Shown here piece by piece: positions 24,357 to 31,946 of a DNA stretch of 64,000 nt. The DNA comes from Acutalibacter sp. (GTDB lineage: Bacteria; Bacillota; Clostridia; Oscillospirales; Acutalibacteraceae). Below the pieces are notes generated by a model. The model was not told the DNA's origin. It did not search any database and was given only the letters and a program-made list of their open reading frames with translations. The number at the start of each line of letters is the position of its first letter. Position 1 is the stretch's first letter. Location of the stretch: positions 1 to 64,000 of the forward strand of contig JAHHRN010000007.1 in assembly GCA_020025775.1 (NCBI GenBank), read 5' to 3'. Position numbers and translations under genes: made by a program.

Positions 24357-24896
24357 ATGGCAGAACTTAAAGGCTCTCAAACCGAAAAGAATTTATTGGC
24401 AGCATTTGCCGGTGAATCTCAGGCACACACCAAGTATCAGTATTTTGCTTCTAAAGCAAAGAAAGACGGCTATGTGCAGATTGCAAACCTCTTTGAAGAA
24501 ACAGCAAAGAACGAAAAAGAGCATGCAAAGATTTGGTTTAAACTCTTAAACGGCGGTATGCCCTCTACAGAAGAAAATCTGAAGGCGGCGGCAGACGGCG
24601 AAAATTACGAGTGGACCGATATGTATGCTGACTTTGCAAAAACCGCCAGAGAAGAAGGTCTTAACGAAATTGCCGTGCTTTTTGAGGGCGTAGCAGCCAT
24701 CGAAAAAGAACACGAAGAGCGTTACAGAAAGCTTCTTTCTAATATTGAAGAAGGCTTGGTATTCTCAAGAGACGGCGATTGCATTTGGCAGTGCTCGAAC
24801 TGCGGTCATATCGTTATCGGCAAAAATGCACCCGAGATTTGCCCCGTGTGCAGCCACCCGAAATCCTATTTCCAGATTAAAGCCGAAAATTATTAA
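24357..24896 (+). CDS. Rubrerythrin
   Basis: A 179-residue peroxide-reducing diiron protein. The ferritin-like domain carries the iron ligands in FAGESQAHTKY, EETAKNEKEHAK, GLNEIAVLFE and AAIEKEHEERY. A C-terminal rubredoxin domain has two CxxC pairs (WQCSNCGHI and CPVCSHPKSYF). It reduces hydrogen peroxide in anaerobes using electrons from rubredoxin or NADH. A PerR-like repeat overlaps its promoter, and a decayed rubredoxin frame follows 23 bp downstream, which would have been its natural electron donor. Confidence 0.97.
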   Translation: MAELKGSQTEKNLLAAFAGESQAHTKYQYFASKAKKDGYVQIANLFEETAKNEKEHAKIWFKLLNGGMPSTEENLKAAADGENYEWTDMYADFAKTAREEGLNEIAVLFEGVAAIEKEHEERYRKLLSNIEEGLVFSRDGDCIWQCSNCGHIVIGKNAPEICPVCSHPKSYFQIKAENY

Positions 24897-24919
24897 AATG
24901 CAGCAAGGCGTGCATGCTT

Positions 24920-25039
24920 ATAGCCAAATAGGCTTGCACGGCTTGCGGCTATGTGTAGGAGGACGAAGCACTCCCCGAGGACTTCGAATGTCCGCTTTGC
25001 GGCGTCGATGCCGACCAGTTTGAAAAGGTTGAAGAATAA
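24920..25039 (+). pseudogene. Decayed rubredoxin gene behind rubrerythrin
   Basis: Read in one frame from ATA (24920), the sequence gives A-K-stop-ACTACGYV-stop-EDEALPEDFECPLCG and then VDADQFEKVEE before TAA. This is a short rubredoxin-like protein with both CxxC pairs intact. Both internal stops are TAG and both replace the Tyr expected in AKY-C and GYVY. The start reads ATA instead of ATG and the upstream AAGGCG looks like a damaged AAGGAG. The gene is therefore probably dead by at least three substitutions, unless the assembly is wrong. It is followed by a terminator. Confidence 0.8.
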
Positions 25040-25042
25040 ATA

Positions 25043-25076
25043 AAAAAACGGACTGCCGAAAAGCGGTCCGTTTTTC
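25043..25076 (+). terminator. Terminator of the rubrerythrin unit
   Basis: AAAACGGACTGC pairs with GCGGTCCGTTTT around CGAAAA; a T-run follows. Confidence 0.85.
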
Positions 25077-25099
25077 TTTTGGAAAGCATATAAAATACG

Positions 25100-25537
25100 T
25101 CAAAGCATAACATAAAGAAGTGCGAGGAGTAGCGCTTCGTTTTGTCCGTTGGCTTTTAAAACCAGTAAGAGCACAAAAAGCAGAGCTTCATCCGGCTCAT
25201 TTAAAATGGTGTCTATGAGATTCGATTTGGTCTCCTTGGCTTTCTTTTCCTGTTCTTTTTTGTTGTGCGGTGCAAAGTAACTCTGAAAGCTTGGGTAAAC
25301 TAAGTCCTTACCCTCGGGTAGATTCAAAGGCATCGAAATTCTACCCGGCTTTTGCGCTTCTTCTGCCATTTTCTCCTTTTTCGGCGTACAGCAGTCGGAG
25401 GAGGAGAATCTCACGGCGGCTTTCTTTTCCTCTGCATTATTTTGAATCAGCTCTCTGGAGCGTGCCTGCATATGCTGCACGCGCCGCAGTGCTTTTTCCT
25501 GCATTTCTTGAAGTTCGTCAAAGCTGTAATCCTGCAT
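25100..25537 (-). CDS. Hypothetical protein, third gene of a small operon
   Basis: A 145-residue protein I do not recognise. The N terminus is charged and helical (DELQEMQEKALRRVQHMQAR), the middle is polar with one CC pair, and the C terminus is markedly hydrophobic (ALLFVLLLVLKANGQNEALL, then LALLYVML), possibly a membrane-associating helix pair. It starts one base after the stop of the gene before it, so the genes are translationally linked. The context (two more small Leu/Glu-rich helical proteins) points to one complex or process. Confidence 0.65.
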   Translation of the reverse strand: MQDYSFDELQEMQEKALRRVQHMQARSRELIQNNAEEKKAAVRFSSSDCCTPKKEKMAEEAQKPGRISMPLNLPEGKDLVYPSFQSYFAPHNKKEQEKKAKETKSNLIDTILNEPDEALLFVLLLVLKANGQNEALLLALLYVML

Positions 25538-25538
25538 C

Positions 25539-25871
25539 TCAAAGCATTCCTTTCAAAAGCGGTAAAGCATCCATAACGTGTAAAAAACGCAGGGCTTCTT
25601 CAATTTTTTGCTGTCGTTCTTTAGAAAGGAGCGGCTGCAGGCTCTTTAAGAATCTAGTTACGTCATTTTCCTCGTTTTGAATCTGAGAGAGCGAAGAAAG
25701 CGCACGCAGGAGCGAAGCATTTTCGCTTGAGATTTCGGGTAGAGAGATTCCTTTCTGCGGTGCACTCGGTGCAGGCTCCTGTGGCTTAGTTAAAAGATTT
25801 TTTGCAACCGCCTGCAAGCGAGACAAATCCTCGGGGGAAAGCCCCGAAAGCAGTTCGTTTAAATTATCCAT
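25539..25871 (-). CDS. Hypothetical helical protein, second gene of a small operon
   Basis: A 110-residue protein beginning MDNLNELLSGLSPEDLSRLQ from the ATG behind GGAGGCG; a start 48 bases upstream lacks a ribosome site. It consists of an N-terminal amphipathic helix, a Pro-rich linker and helices ending LRFLHVMDALPLLKGML. The C-terminal VMDALPLLKG pattern recurs in small clostridial proteins of unknown function. No membrane segment. Confidence 0.65.
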   Translation of the reverse strand: MDNLNELLSGLSPEDLSRLQAVAKNLLTKPQEPAPSAPQKGISLPEISSENASLLRALSSLSQIQNEENDVTRFLKSLQPLLSKERQQKIEEALRFLHVMDALPLLKGML

Positions 25872-25926
25872 AGTATCGCCTCCATATACCGTAAAATTGC
25901 CCTTTCGATTTTGCGGCACGCATGAG

Positions 25927-26139
25927 TTAACGGTTTTCCAGCAGCTTCTTTAAAAGGGCTTGCGCTTCGGGGGTGCTTAAAAGATTTTGGGCGGCTTGCG
26001 GGTCGCGAAGAATCCGTTCTAATTCTTCTGTCTTGGCAGGATTTAATTTCTGCATGAGATAGTCTTCCATTTCCTTTACATTCCGTTTTTGCTTCAGTTC
26101 AAAAATCAGATTATCTGTTTGATCATTTCGATTTTGCAT
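25927..26139 (-). CDS. Hypothetical small helical protein, first gene of a small operon
   Basis: A 70-residue charged helical protein ending DPQAAQNLLSTPEAQALLKK. The start is the ATG behind GTGAGGTG; a GTG three codons earlier lies inside that ribosome site. It has no recognised domain. The ending resembles the second protein in its repeated leucine/alanine helix, so the two may have a common origin. The operon diverges from the phosphodiesterase gene at 26199. Confidence 0.6.
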   Translation of the reverse strand: MQNRNDQTDNLIFELKQKRNVKEMEDYLMQKLNPAKTEELERILRDPQAAQNLLSTPEAQALLKKLLENR

Positions 26140-26198
26140 TGCAAACACCTCACCGGTTTGATATAATTATTATATAGTATGCGAAAGAGGGTGCTTCT

Positions 26199-26672
26199 AT
26201 GACCAGACTTTTGGTCGTTTCGGATTCCCACGGCGATATTCCGTCGTTGATGCGCGCTATTGAGCTGCACAGGGAAGCGGATGCCGTATTCTTTTTGGGA
26301 GACGGTCAGCATGATTTCCTTTCGGAGTGTGTGTCTCGCTTTTTAACCGATAAAAAGGTGACCGCTGTTCGGGGAAATTGCGATATGTATTCCGAGCTTC
26401 CGGCGGAGGAATTGGTGCCGCTGGCGGGGCATCGCATTTTAGCCCTCCATGGGCATACCCGAGGTGCGAAGTATGGGCTTGGCGCGATGCAGACGGCGGC
26501 AGAGGAAGAATATAATGCCGATATTGTCCTGTATGGGCACACCCACAACCAGAGACACGATTATGTAAACGGGATACATTATCTTTGCCCCGGCACGATT
26601 CACAGAGGCGAATATGCCATGGTAGATATTACCGATAAGGGCGAAGTGTGCTGTATTACAGCGAAGTTATAA
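26199..26672 (+). CDS. YfcE/MJ0936-type metallophosphoesterase
   Basis: A 157-residue metal-dependent phosphodiesterase with the full set of metal ligands: VVSDSHGD, FFLGDGQHD, VRGNCD, LALHGHT and LYGHTHNQ. The YfcE-like family cleaves phosphodiesters such as 2',3'-cyclic nucleotides or artificial substrates; the cellular target is unknown. It precedes nagA by 16 bp on the same strand, so the two may be co-transcribed. Confidence 0.9.
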   Translation: MTRLLVVSDSHGDIPSLMRAIELHREADAVFFLGDGQHDFLSECVSRFLTDKKVTAVRGNCDMYSELPAEELVPLAGHRILALHGHTRGAKYGLGAMQTAAEEEYNADIVLYGHTHNQRHDYVNGIHYLCPGTIHRGEYAMVDITDKGEVCCITAKL

Positions 26673-26688
26673 AACGGAGGCAAAAATC

Positions 26689-27855
26689 ATGACTTTATTA
26701 GAGAATGTACGTGTAGTATTAGAAGATAGCGTAAAAGACGCCGACGTCCTTGTGGCGGACGGCAAAATCCAAACCATTGGCAAGGACTTAAAAGCACCCG
26801 AGGGTGCAGAGGTCATTGACGGCAAGGGCAGATATCTTGCTCCCGGCTTCATGGATTTGCACGTTCACGGTGGCGGCGGATATTCCGCGATGGGCGGTAA
26901 GGATGCCGTTCTGAAAATGTGCCGCGCCCATGCTCAGTACGGTACAACCTCCATTTTGCCGACCACACTCGCGGCACCGATTGACCAGCTCAAAACCGCG
27001 ATTGATGGCATCCGCGAAGCACAGGCAGAGGCAAAGGATGTTAACATTTTAGGCGCACACTTGGAAGGCCCCTTCCTTTCTCCGAATATGTGCGGCGCGC
27101 AAAGCCCCGAAAATATCTTAGTGCCCGATGAATGGGACTATGAAGATTTGCTTTCCTACTGGGACGGCATTAAAATTGTTGGTGCGGCACCCGAAACCAA
27201 GGGTGGCATGGCGCTCGGCAGAGCGATTCAGGCACACGGCATGATTGCTTCCGTAGCCCATTCCAGCGGCGATTATGATGTCGCAGAGGAAGCCTTTAAA
27301 AACGGCTATTCCGATGTTACACACCTCTATAATGCTTGCACCTCCTGCCATAAAATCGGCGTATTCCGCTATGCCGGTACGGTAGAGGCGGCACTCGTGA
27401 ATGACAATGTCACCACCCAGATTATCGCGGATTTGCGTCACCAGCCTGTGGGCGTTTTAAAGCTCACCTATAAGTGCAAGGGCGCAGACAAAATGTATTT
27501 GATTACCGACGGTCTCGAATATGCCGCTCTCGAAATGGAAGAGGGCCAGACCTTTATGCAGGAAAACGGCATGGCAGTTGTTTATGAAGACGGCGTTATG
27601 AAGCTTGCCGACCGCTCCTGTCTTGCCGGCTCTGTTGCGACCTGCGACAAGCTCGTGCACAACATGTATAAGAAAGTGGGCTTGCCGCTCCCGATTGCCG
27701 TAAAAATGGCAACCGCAACCCCCGCAAACGTCATCGGTCTTGGCGACAGAAAGGGTAAAATCCAGGAAGGCTATGACGCAGACCTCATACTCTTCGATGA
27801 AGATGTAAAGGTCAGCTTCGTTATGGTCGGCGGAGAAATCATCAAAAACGCATAA
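26689..27855 (+). CDS. nagA: N-acetylglucosamine-6-phosphate deacetylase
   Basis: A 388-residue amidohydrolase that makes glucosamine-6-phosphate and acetate. Key residues are visible in MDLHVHGGGGYSAMGG, GAHLEGPFLSPNMCG, SVAHSSGDYDVAEE, DVTHLYNAC, the catalytic Asp in LITDGLEYA and DRSCLAGSVATCD. The C-terminal GKIQEGYDADLILFDEDV is typical. It feeds amino sugars into glycolysis and fits the GH20 hexosaminidase 6 kb away. No nagB is adjacent. RBS CGGAGGC. Confidence 0.95.
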   Translation: MTLLENVRVVLEDSVKDADVLVADGKIQTIGKDLKAPEGAEVIDGKGRYLAPGFMDLHVHGGGGYSAMGGKDAVLKMCRAHAQYGTTSILPTTLAAPIDQLKTAIDGIREAQAEAKDVNILGAHLEGPFLSPNMCGAQSPENILVPDEWDYEDLLSYWDGIKIVGAAPETKGGMALGRAIQAHGMIASVAHSSGDYDVAEEAFKNGYSDVTHLYNACTSCHKIGVFRYAGTVEAALVNDNVTTQIIADLRHQPVGVLKLTYKCKGADKMYLITDGLEYAALEMEEGQTFMQENGMAVVYEDGVMKLADRSCLAGSVATCDKLVHNMYKKVGLPLPIAVKMATATPANVIGLGDRKGKIQEGYDADLILFDEDVKVSFVMVGGEIIKNA

Positions 27856-27874
27856 TGTAAAAGGAAAAGTAGAG

Positions 27875-27909
27875 AAGCTACGGTACAGAATTTGTGCCGT
27901 AGCTTTTTT
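27875..27909. terminator. Terminator between nagA and feoB
   Basis: AGCTACGGTACA pairs with TGTGCCGTAGCT (one G-T pair), followed by T6. It may act in both directions between convergent genes. Confidence 0.85.
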
Positions 27910-27925
27910 ATTTTGCTGGAAGATA

Positions 27926-30037
27926 TTAAAAAATCGCGTGAATGCCGAGGAAAAGAAGATGCACCAAAAAGCAGGAAAAGAGACCGCACACAGTCGGAAT
28001 GAGGAAGGAAAGTGCCGTCCATTTAAAGGACTTGGTTTCCTTTTGAATCGTTAAAAGTGTTGTGGAGCACGGCCAGTGCATGAGGGCAAAGAGCATCACA
28101 CAAATAGCGGTTTCAATCGTCCAGCCGTTGCCGATTAAAAGGGCATGCAGTTGGGTGAGGGAATCGAATTCGAGCAGGCTTCCCGCGGAAAGATAAGCCA
28201 TGATGATAATGGGGAAGACAATTTCATTGGCAGGCAGTCCCAAAATAAAGGCGAGCAAAATGACACCGTCTAAGCCAAGCCAATGTGCGAAGGGGTCTAA
28301 AAAGGTGGCACAGTGTGCCAGCAGGGTTTCGCCGCCGTAAGAGAGGTTGGAAAGAAGCCAAATGAGAATACCGGCAGGTGCGGCAACCGCCACGGCGCGA
28401 CCTAAGACAAATAACGTGCGGTCAAAAATCGAGCGGATAATCACCTTGCCGATTTGCGGCTTTCGGTAGGGCGGTAGCTCCAAGGTGAAGGAGGAGGGAA
28501 TGCCCTTTAAAATCGTTTTGGAAAGGATTTTCGAAACAAGCTGGGTCACAAGCACCGAAAAAACAATCGTCAGCGTTAACAGGACACTGGAAGCGAGCGA
28601 AGCGGAAAAGCCGCTCGAAGCGCCCAAAAAGAACATGGTGATAATGGAAATTAAAATCGGAAAACGGCCGTTGCAGGGAACAAGACTGTTCGTAAGCACG
28701 GCAATCAGACGTTCACGTGGGCTGTCGATGATGCGGCAACCTGTTACACCGACCGCGTTACAGCCGAAGCCCATGCACATGGTTAAGGACTGCTTGCCGC
28801 AGGTACCGGCTTTGCGGAACTGGTGGTCTAAATTAAACGCCACGCGCGGCAGATAACCCAAATCCTCTAAAAGGGTAAACATCGGGAAAAAGATAGCCAT
28901 GGGCGGTAACATAACCGCTACAACCCAAGAGAGCACACGCCAAAGTCCAAAGACCAAAAGCTCCCGAAGCCAAGGCGAAACGCCGCAATAGGTGAAGAAA
29001 GCAAGCAACTTTTCTTCCATGCCGAACAAGAGATTGGAAAGCATCTCCGAGGGGTAATTCGCGCCGACAATGGTAATCCAAAAGACCAAAAGCAAGAGTA
29101 AAAGCATTACGGGAATACCCACGGTTTTGCTCATGAAAATGCGGTCAGCCGTGCGGGAAAAATCTTTCTTTTTCGTGGGGGCTTCGGTCACGATACCCTC
29201 CATAAAGCCTTCTGCCGCACGCACCAGTGCTTCGCCCATGTCTTCACGCAGCTGTTCTTTGGAAATGCCCGCTTTGTTTAATTCTGTTTCGACTTCTAAA
29301 AGGGCTTTTTGCACGTTTTCGGCTTCGGCAAGCGCAACACCGGAAAAGGAAAGCAGAGTTTTTTCGGCTTCCTCGGCATTTTTCAGCATCTGTAAGGCGA
29401 GGGCGCGCGGCGAAAGCGGTAAATCGGGAAGCGATTCCAAGGCGTTTTCCAATATGCCCACCGCGTGCTCAATCGTTTCGGGATAAGGTATTCTCGTGGC
29501 AGAGGGGTTGGGCGCTTGGGCGAGTTGCGCGAGGGTGTCCTTTAATTCACCAAGTCCCTTTTTGCTCCTTGCCGCCATGGGAATCACGGGCAGAGAAAGC
29601 CGCTTCGAGAGTAAATCCAAATCTAGCGAAAGCCCCTTATGTTTCGCCTCGTCCATGAGATTCACACAAACTACCGTGTTCGGCGTCAGCTCGGCAATCT
29701 GCAAAACAAGGTGGAGATTTCGAAGCAAGCAGGTGGCATCGCACACCACTGCCACGGCGTTGCTTTCTAAAGAAAAGAGAAAATCATCGGCGTGCTTTTC
29801 CTCTTCGGAATGTGCCGAAAGCGAATAAGTACCCGGCAAATCGACTAATGTATAGGCTTTGTTTTGGTAAGTATAGCTGCCGAAAGCGTTGGAAACCGTT
29901 TTGCCGGGCCAGTTTCCCGTGTGCTGATGCATCCCGGTGAGCGCGTTGAATACGGTGCTTTTGCCGACATTAGGATTGCCCGCGAGTGCCACGACAAAGG
30001 CATCCTTTTGCGGCTCATTTTTCTTCTTTTTAACCAT
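27926..30037 (-). CDS. feoB: Ferrous iron transporter FeoB
   Basis: A 703-residue iron(II) transporter. The N-terminal G domain has G1 AGNPNVGKSTVFN, switch region NWPGKTVSN, G3 DLPGTYSL and NLMDEA, followed by a helical linker to about residue 270. About ten membrane helices follow, with the gate motifs CMGFGCNAVGV and LVPCNGRFP. It imports Fe2+ under anaerobic conditions. Overlaps feoA by 8 bases, so the pair is one operon. No FeoC. Confidence 0.97.
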   Translation of the reverse strand: MVKKKKNEPQKDAFVVALAGNPNVGKSTVFNALTGMHQHTGNWPGKTVSNAFGSYTYQNKAYTLVDLPGTYSLSAHSEEEKHADDFLFSLESNAVAVVCDATCLLRNLHLVLQIAELTPNTVVCVNLMDEAKHKGLSLDLDLLSKRLSLPVIPMAARSKKGLGELKDTLAQLAQAPNPSATRIPYPETIEHAVGILENALESLPDLPLSPRALALQMLKNAEEAEKTLLSFSGVALAEAENVQKALLEVETELNKAGISKEQLREDMGEALVRAAEGFMEGIVTEAPTKKKDFSRTADRIFMSKTVGIPVMLLLLLLVFWITIVGANYPSEMLSNLLFGMEEKLLAFFTYCGVSPWLRELLVFGLWRVLSWVVAVMLPPMAIFFPMFTLLEDLGYLPRVAFNLDHQFRKAGTCGKQSLTMCMGFGCNAVGVTGCRIIDSPRERLIAVLTNSLVPCNGRFPILISIITMFFLGASSGFSASLASSVLLTLTIVFSVLVTQLVSKILSKTILKGIPSSFTLELPPYRKPQIGKVIIRSIFDRTLFVLGRAVAVAAPAGILIWLLSNLSYGGETLLAHCATFLDPFAHWLGLDGVILLAFILGLPANEIVFPIIIMAYLSAGSLLEFDSLTQLHALLIGNGWTIETAICVMLFALMHWPCSTTLLTIQKETKSFKWTALSFLIPTVCGLFSCFLVHLLFLGIHAIF

Positions 30038-30278
30038 TCGATTTCTCCTTTTCTAAGGTGATATAGGCGGCATCGCAGTCTCGAATCGCAATGGATGCGC
30101 CGCGAATTTCATAAACGCAAATATCGCGCGAATAGCTTTGTGCTGTGCAAAGCACCGTAGTTTTCGGAATCAGTCCCAAATCCAAAAAACGTTCTTTCAT
30201 CGCCGGCGGCGCAAAAATATCTGCCACAATACCGCTTTCTCCCGGGGACAGGGAGGCTAAGGTTTTGGCTTTATTCAA
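30030..30278 (-). CDS. feoA: FeoA SH3-like protein
   Basis: An 82-residue FeoA with an SH3-like core (SLSPGESGIVADIFAPPAMK; LDLGLIPKTTVLCTA; EIRGASIAIRD), a cytosolic partner of FeoB needed for uptake. The start codon appears to be TTG, six bases after a strong AGGAGGG ribosome site, with no better ATG in frame. The shared region with the divergent spoIIA operon (30279-30413) shows no confident Fur box on this strand. Confidence 0.9.
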   Translation of the reverse strand: MNKAKTLASLSPGESGIVADIFAPPAMKERFLDLGLIPKTTVLCTAQSYSRDICVYEIRGASIAIRDCDAAYITLEKEKSNG

Positions 30279-30352
30279 AAAAATCCCTCCTAAGCTGTGT
30301 TTTTTTAAGCCCTATCTTCATCTTATGAAAAATCCCCGAAACGGTTCTTTCT

Positions 30353-30361
30353 TTAGACAAA
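30353..30361 (-). promoter_or_regulatory. Possible Spo0A box upstream of spoIIAA
   Basis: TTTGTCTAA on the minus strand differs by one base from the 0A box TTTGTCGAA. It lies about 55 bp before the spoIIAA ATG. spoIIA operons are known targets of Spo0A and sigma-H, but one 9-base site with a mismatch is weak evidence. Confidence 0.3.
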
Positions 30362-30413
30362 TTTTTTAGGGCTTGTCCGTTACAATCAAAGAAAACGAAA
30401 AAGGAGGCAGTTC

Positions 30414-30779
30414 ATGCAAACCGTTATCGAACGAAACGAAGACACGCTGCTCGTCTATCTCAGCGGCGAGCTGGATCACCACAACGCGGCACATTCGCGT
30501 ATGCAAATTGACGATGCTATAGCCTGTATGCAGCCCAAAAAAGCTATCTTAGATTTTTCGGGCATCACCTTTATGGATTCCTCGGGCATCGGTCTTGTCA
30601 TGGGACGCTATAAGCTGCTGAACACCATGCAGTGCCCGTTAGAGCTTTGCGGTCTTTCGCCCCATGTCTATAAGGTCATGCGCCTTGCAGGACTCGAGCA
30701 AATCGCCGTTTTGCAAAAGGCAGGCAGAAAGCCGGAATTGGCAGAACCAAAAAAGGAGGCAGAGGATGAAACCCATTAA
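30414..30779 (+). CDS. spoIIAA: Anti-anti-sigma factor SpoIIAA
   Basis: A 121-residue STAS protein with the phosphorylated-Ser motif FMDSSGIGLVMGRYK and the fold start MQTVIERNEDTLLVYLSGELDHHNA. Dephosphorylated SpoIIAA frees sigma-F from SpoIIAB in the forespore. The C terminus runs on as a charged tail (LQKAGRKPELAEPKKEAEDE) that overlaps the next gene by 14 bases. RBS AAGGAGG. First gene of the spoIIA operon. Confidence 0.95.
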   Translation: MQTVIERNEDTLLVYLSGELDHHNAAHSRMQIDDAIACMQPKKAILDFSGITFMDSSGIGLVMGRYKLLNTMQCPLELCGLSPHVYKVMRLAGLEQIAVLQKAGRKPELAEPKKEAEDETH

Positions 30780-31212
30780 CGAAATGAAAATGCAAATACA
30801 AAGTCTTTCCATGAATGAGGGCTATGCACGTGTGGCGGTGGCAGCATTCGCGGCATCGTTAGACCCGACACTGGAGGAACTTAGCGACATTAAAACCGCC
30901 GTGAGCGAAGCGGTCACAAACTGTATTGTCCACGGCTACCGCGATTCGTTCGGCATGATTTACATAGCGGTGCGGATTTTTGAAAACGGCAGAATCGAAA
31001 TTAAAATTCGCGACAAGGGCAGAGGCATTGAAAATATTGAAAAAGCACGCGAGCCGCTTTTCACAACGCTTGGCGGCGACAGAGCCGGACTCGGCTTTTC
31101 CGTCATGGAAAGCTTTACCGACAAAATGCGCGTGCGCTCCACCCTCGGCAAGGGGACGACGGTGACACTGATTAAGGAAATTAAGGGCAAAAAGAATGCC
31201 GACGAGGGATGA
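30766..31212 (+). CDS. spoIIAB: Anti-sigma F factor / serine kinase SpoIIAB
   Basis: A 148-residue GHKL-type serine kinase that holds sigma-F and phosphorylates SpoIIAA. The N box is AVSEAVTNCIVHGY, followed by IKIRDKGRGI and the ATP-lid region GLGFSVMESFTDKMRV. The start is the ATG at 30766 behind AAAAGGAGG; a longer frame from 30664 lacks support and would sit inside spoIIAA. Its end overlaps sigF by 17 bases. Confidence 0.95.
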   Translation: MKPINEMKMQIQSLSMNEGYARVAVAAFAASLDPTLEELSDIKTAVSEAVTNCIVHGYRDSFGMIYIAVRIFENGRIEIKIRDKGRGIENIEKAREPLFTTLGGDRAGLGFSVMESFTDKMRVRSTLGKGTTVTLIKEIKGKKNADEG

Positions 31213-31852
31213 GCGAATTTGTGAGAATTTGGGGTTGGTGCACGCGTGCGCGCACCGCTTCGGCAAGAAAGGGATTGATTATGAGGATTTGTTTTCGGCA
31301 GGCTGTATCGGTTTAATCAAAGCGGCAGACGGCTTCGACGAAAGCCGTGGCTTTGCGTTTTCCACCTATGCCGTGCCGGCGATTTTGGGTGAAATCAAGC
31401 GTCTGTTTCGTGATGACGGCATGGTAAAGGTCAGCCGTTCTTTAAAAGAACAGGCGATGCGTGCCTCGAAAACCCGAGAAGCGCTCGAAAAAAGCTTGGG
31501 TCGGGAAATCAGCGTAAAAGAGCTGGCGGAGGCACTCGAAATCTCGGAGTTTGAGACCGCCGAGCTTTTAAATGTGATGCAGCCCGTTTCGTCGCTCACC
31601 CAAATGGTCGAGGGCGAAGAGGGCAAAGAACGCGACATTCCGACTGAAAACAGTGAGGAGCTCGAAAACCGCTTGGCGCTTTCTCAGGCACTCGATACCT
31701 TAGAAAGCAAAGAGCGAACGCTGATAGAACTACGCTATTTTAAGGGCATGACCCAAACCAATACGGCGAAAGCTTTGGGCATTTCACAGGTACAGGTCTC
31801 GCGGCTCGAACGAAAAATTCTCCTCACCATGCGACAACGCCTAACCGGATAA
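31196..31852 (+). CDS. sigF: RNA polymerase sigma-F factor
   Basis: A 218-residue sigma-70 family factor for early forespore transcription. Region 2 has YEDLFSAGCIGLIKAADGFD and GFAFSTYAVPAILGEIKR, region 3 runs from VKVSRSLKEQAMRA, and region 4 is SKERTLIELRYFKGMTQTN followed by KALGISQVQVSRLE. It is shorter than Bacillus sigma-F (about 255): the usual N-terminal segment before region 2 is reduced to about 20 residues. Co-translation with spoIIAB is implied by the overlap. Identity as sigma-F rests largely on the operon context. Confidence 0.93.
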   Translation: MPTRDERICENLGLVHACAHRFGKKGIDYEDLFSAGCIGLIKAADGFDESRGFAFSTYAVPAILGEIKRLFRDDGMVKVSRSLKEQAMRASKTREALEKSLGREISVKELAEALEISEFETAELLNVMQPVSSLTQMVEGEEGKERDIPTENSEELENRLALSQALDTLESKERTLIELRYFKGMTQTNTAKALGISQVQVSRLERKILLTMRQRLTG

Positions 31853-31885
31853 AAGGACTTTGCAAAAGAGCAGAGTCCTTTTTTC
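31851..31885 (+). terminator. spoIIA operon terminator
   Basis: AAAAGGACT and AGTCCTTTT pair across a 14-base loop, followed by further Ts. Confidence 0.75.
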
Positions 31886-31946
31886 TTGACTTTTTTTAGA
31901 AGTTTTGTATAATAAAATTAACTTTTTGCGGGAGGGGTTTAGGCAA

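Noticed and set aside
24745..25023. A 92-codon plus frame spanning the rubrerythrin end and beyond
   Set aside because: It is out of frame with rubrerythrin and with the decayed rubredoxin, both of which show family motifs.
30308..30373. AAGCCCTA/TAGGGCTT inverted repeat between feoA and spoIIAA as a shared operator
   Set aside because: Eight bases with about 50 bases between arms; likely by chance and not placed on a clear promoter.
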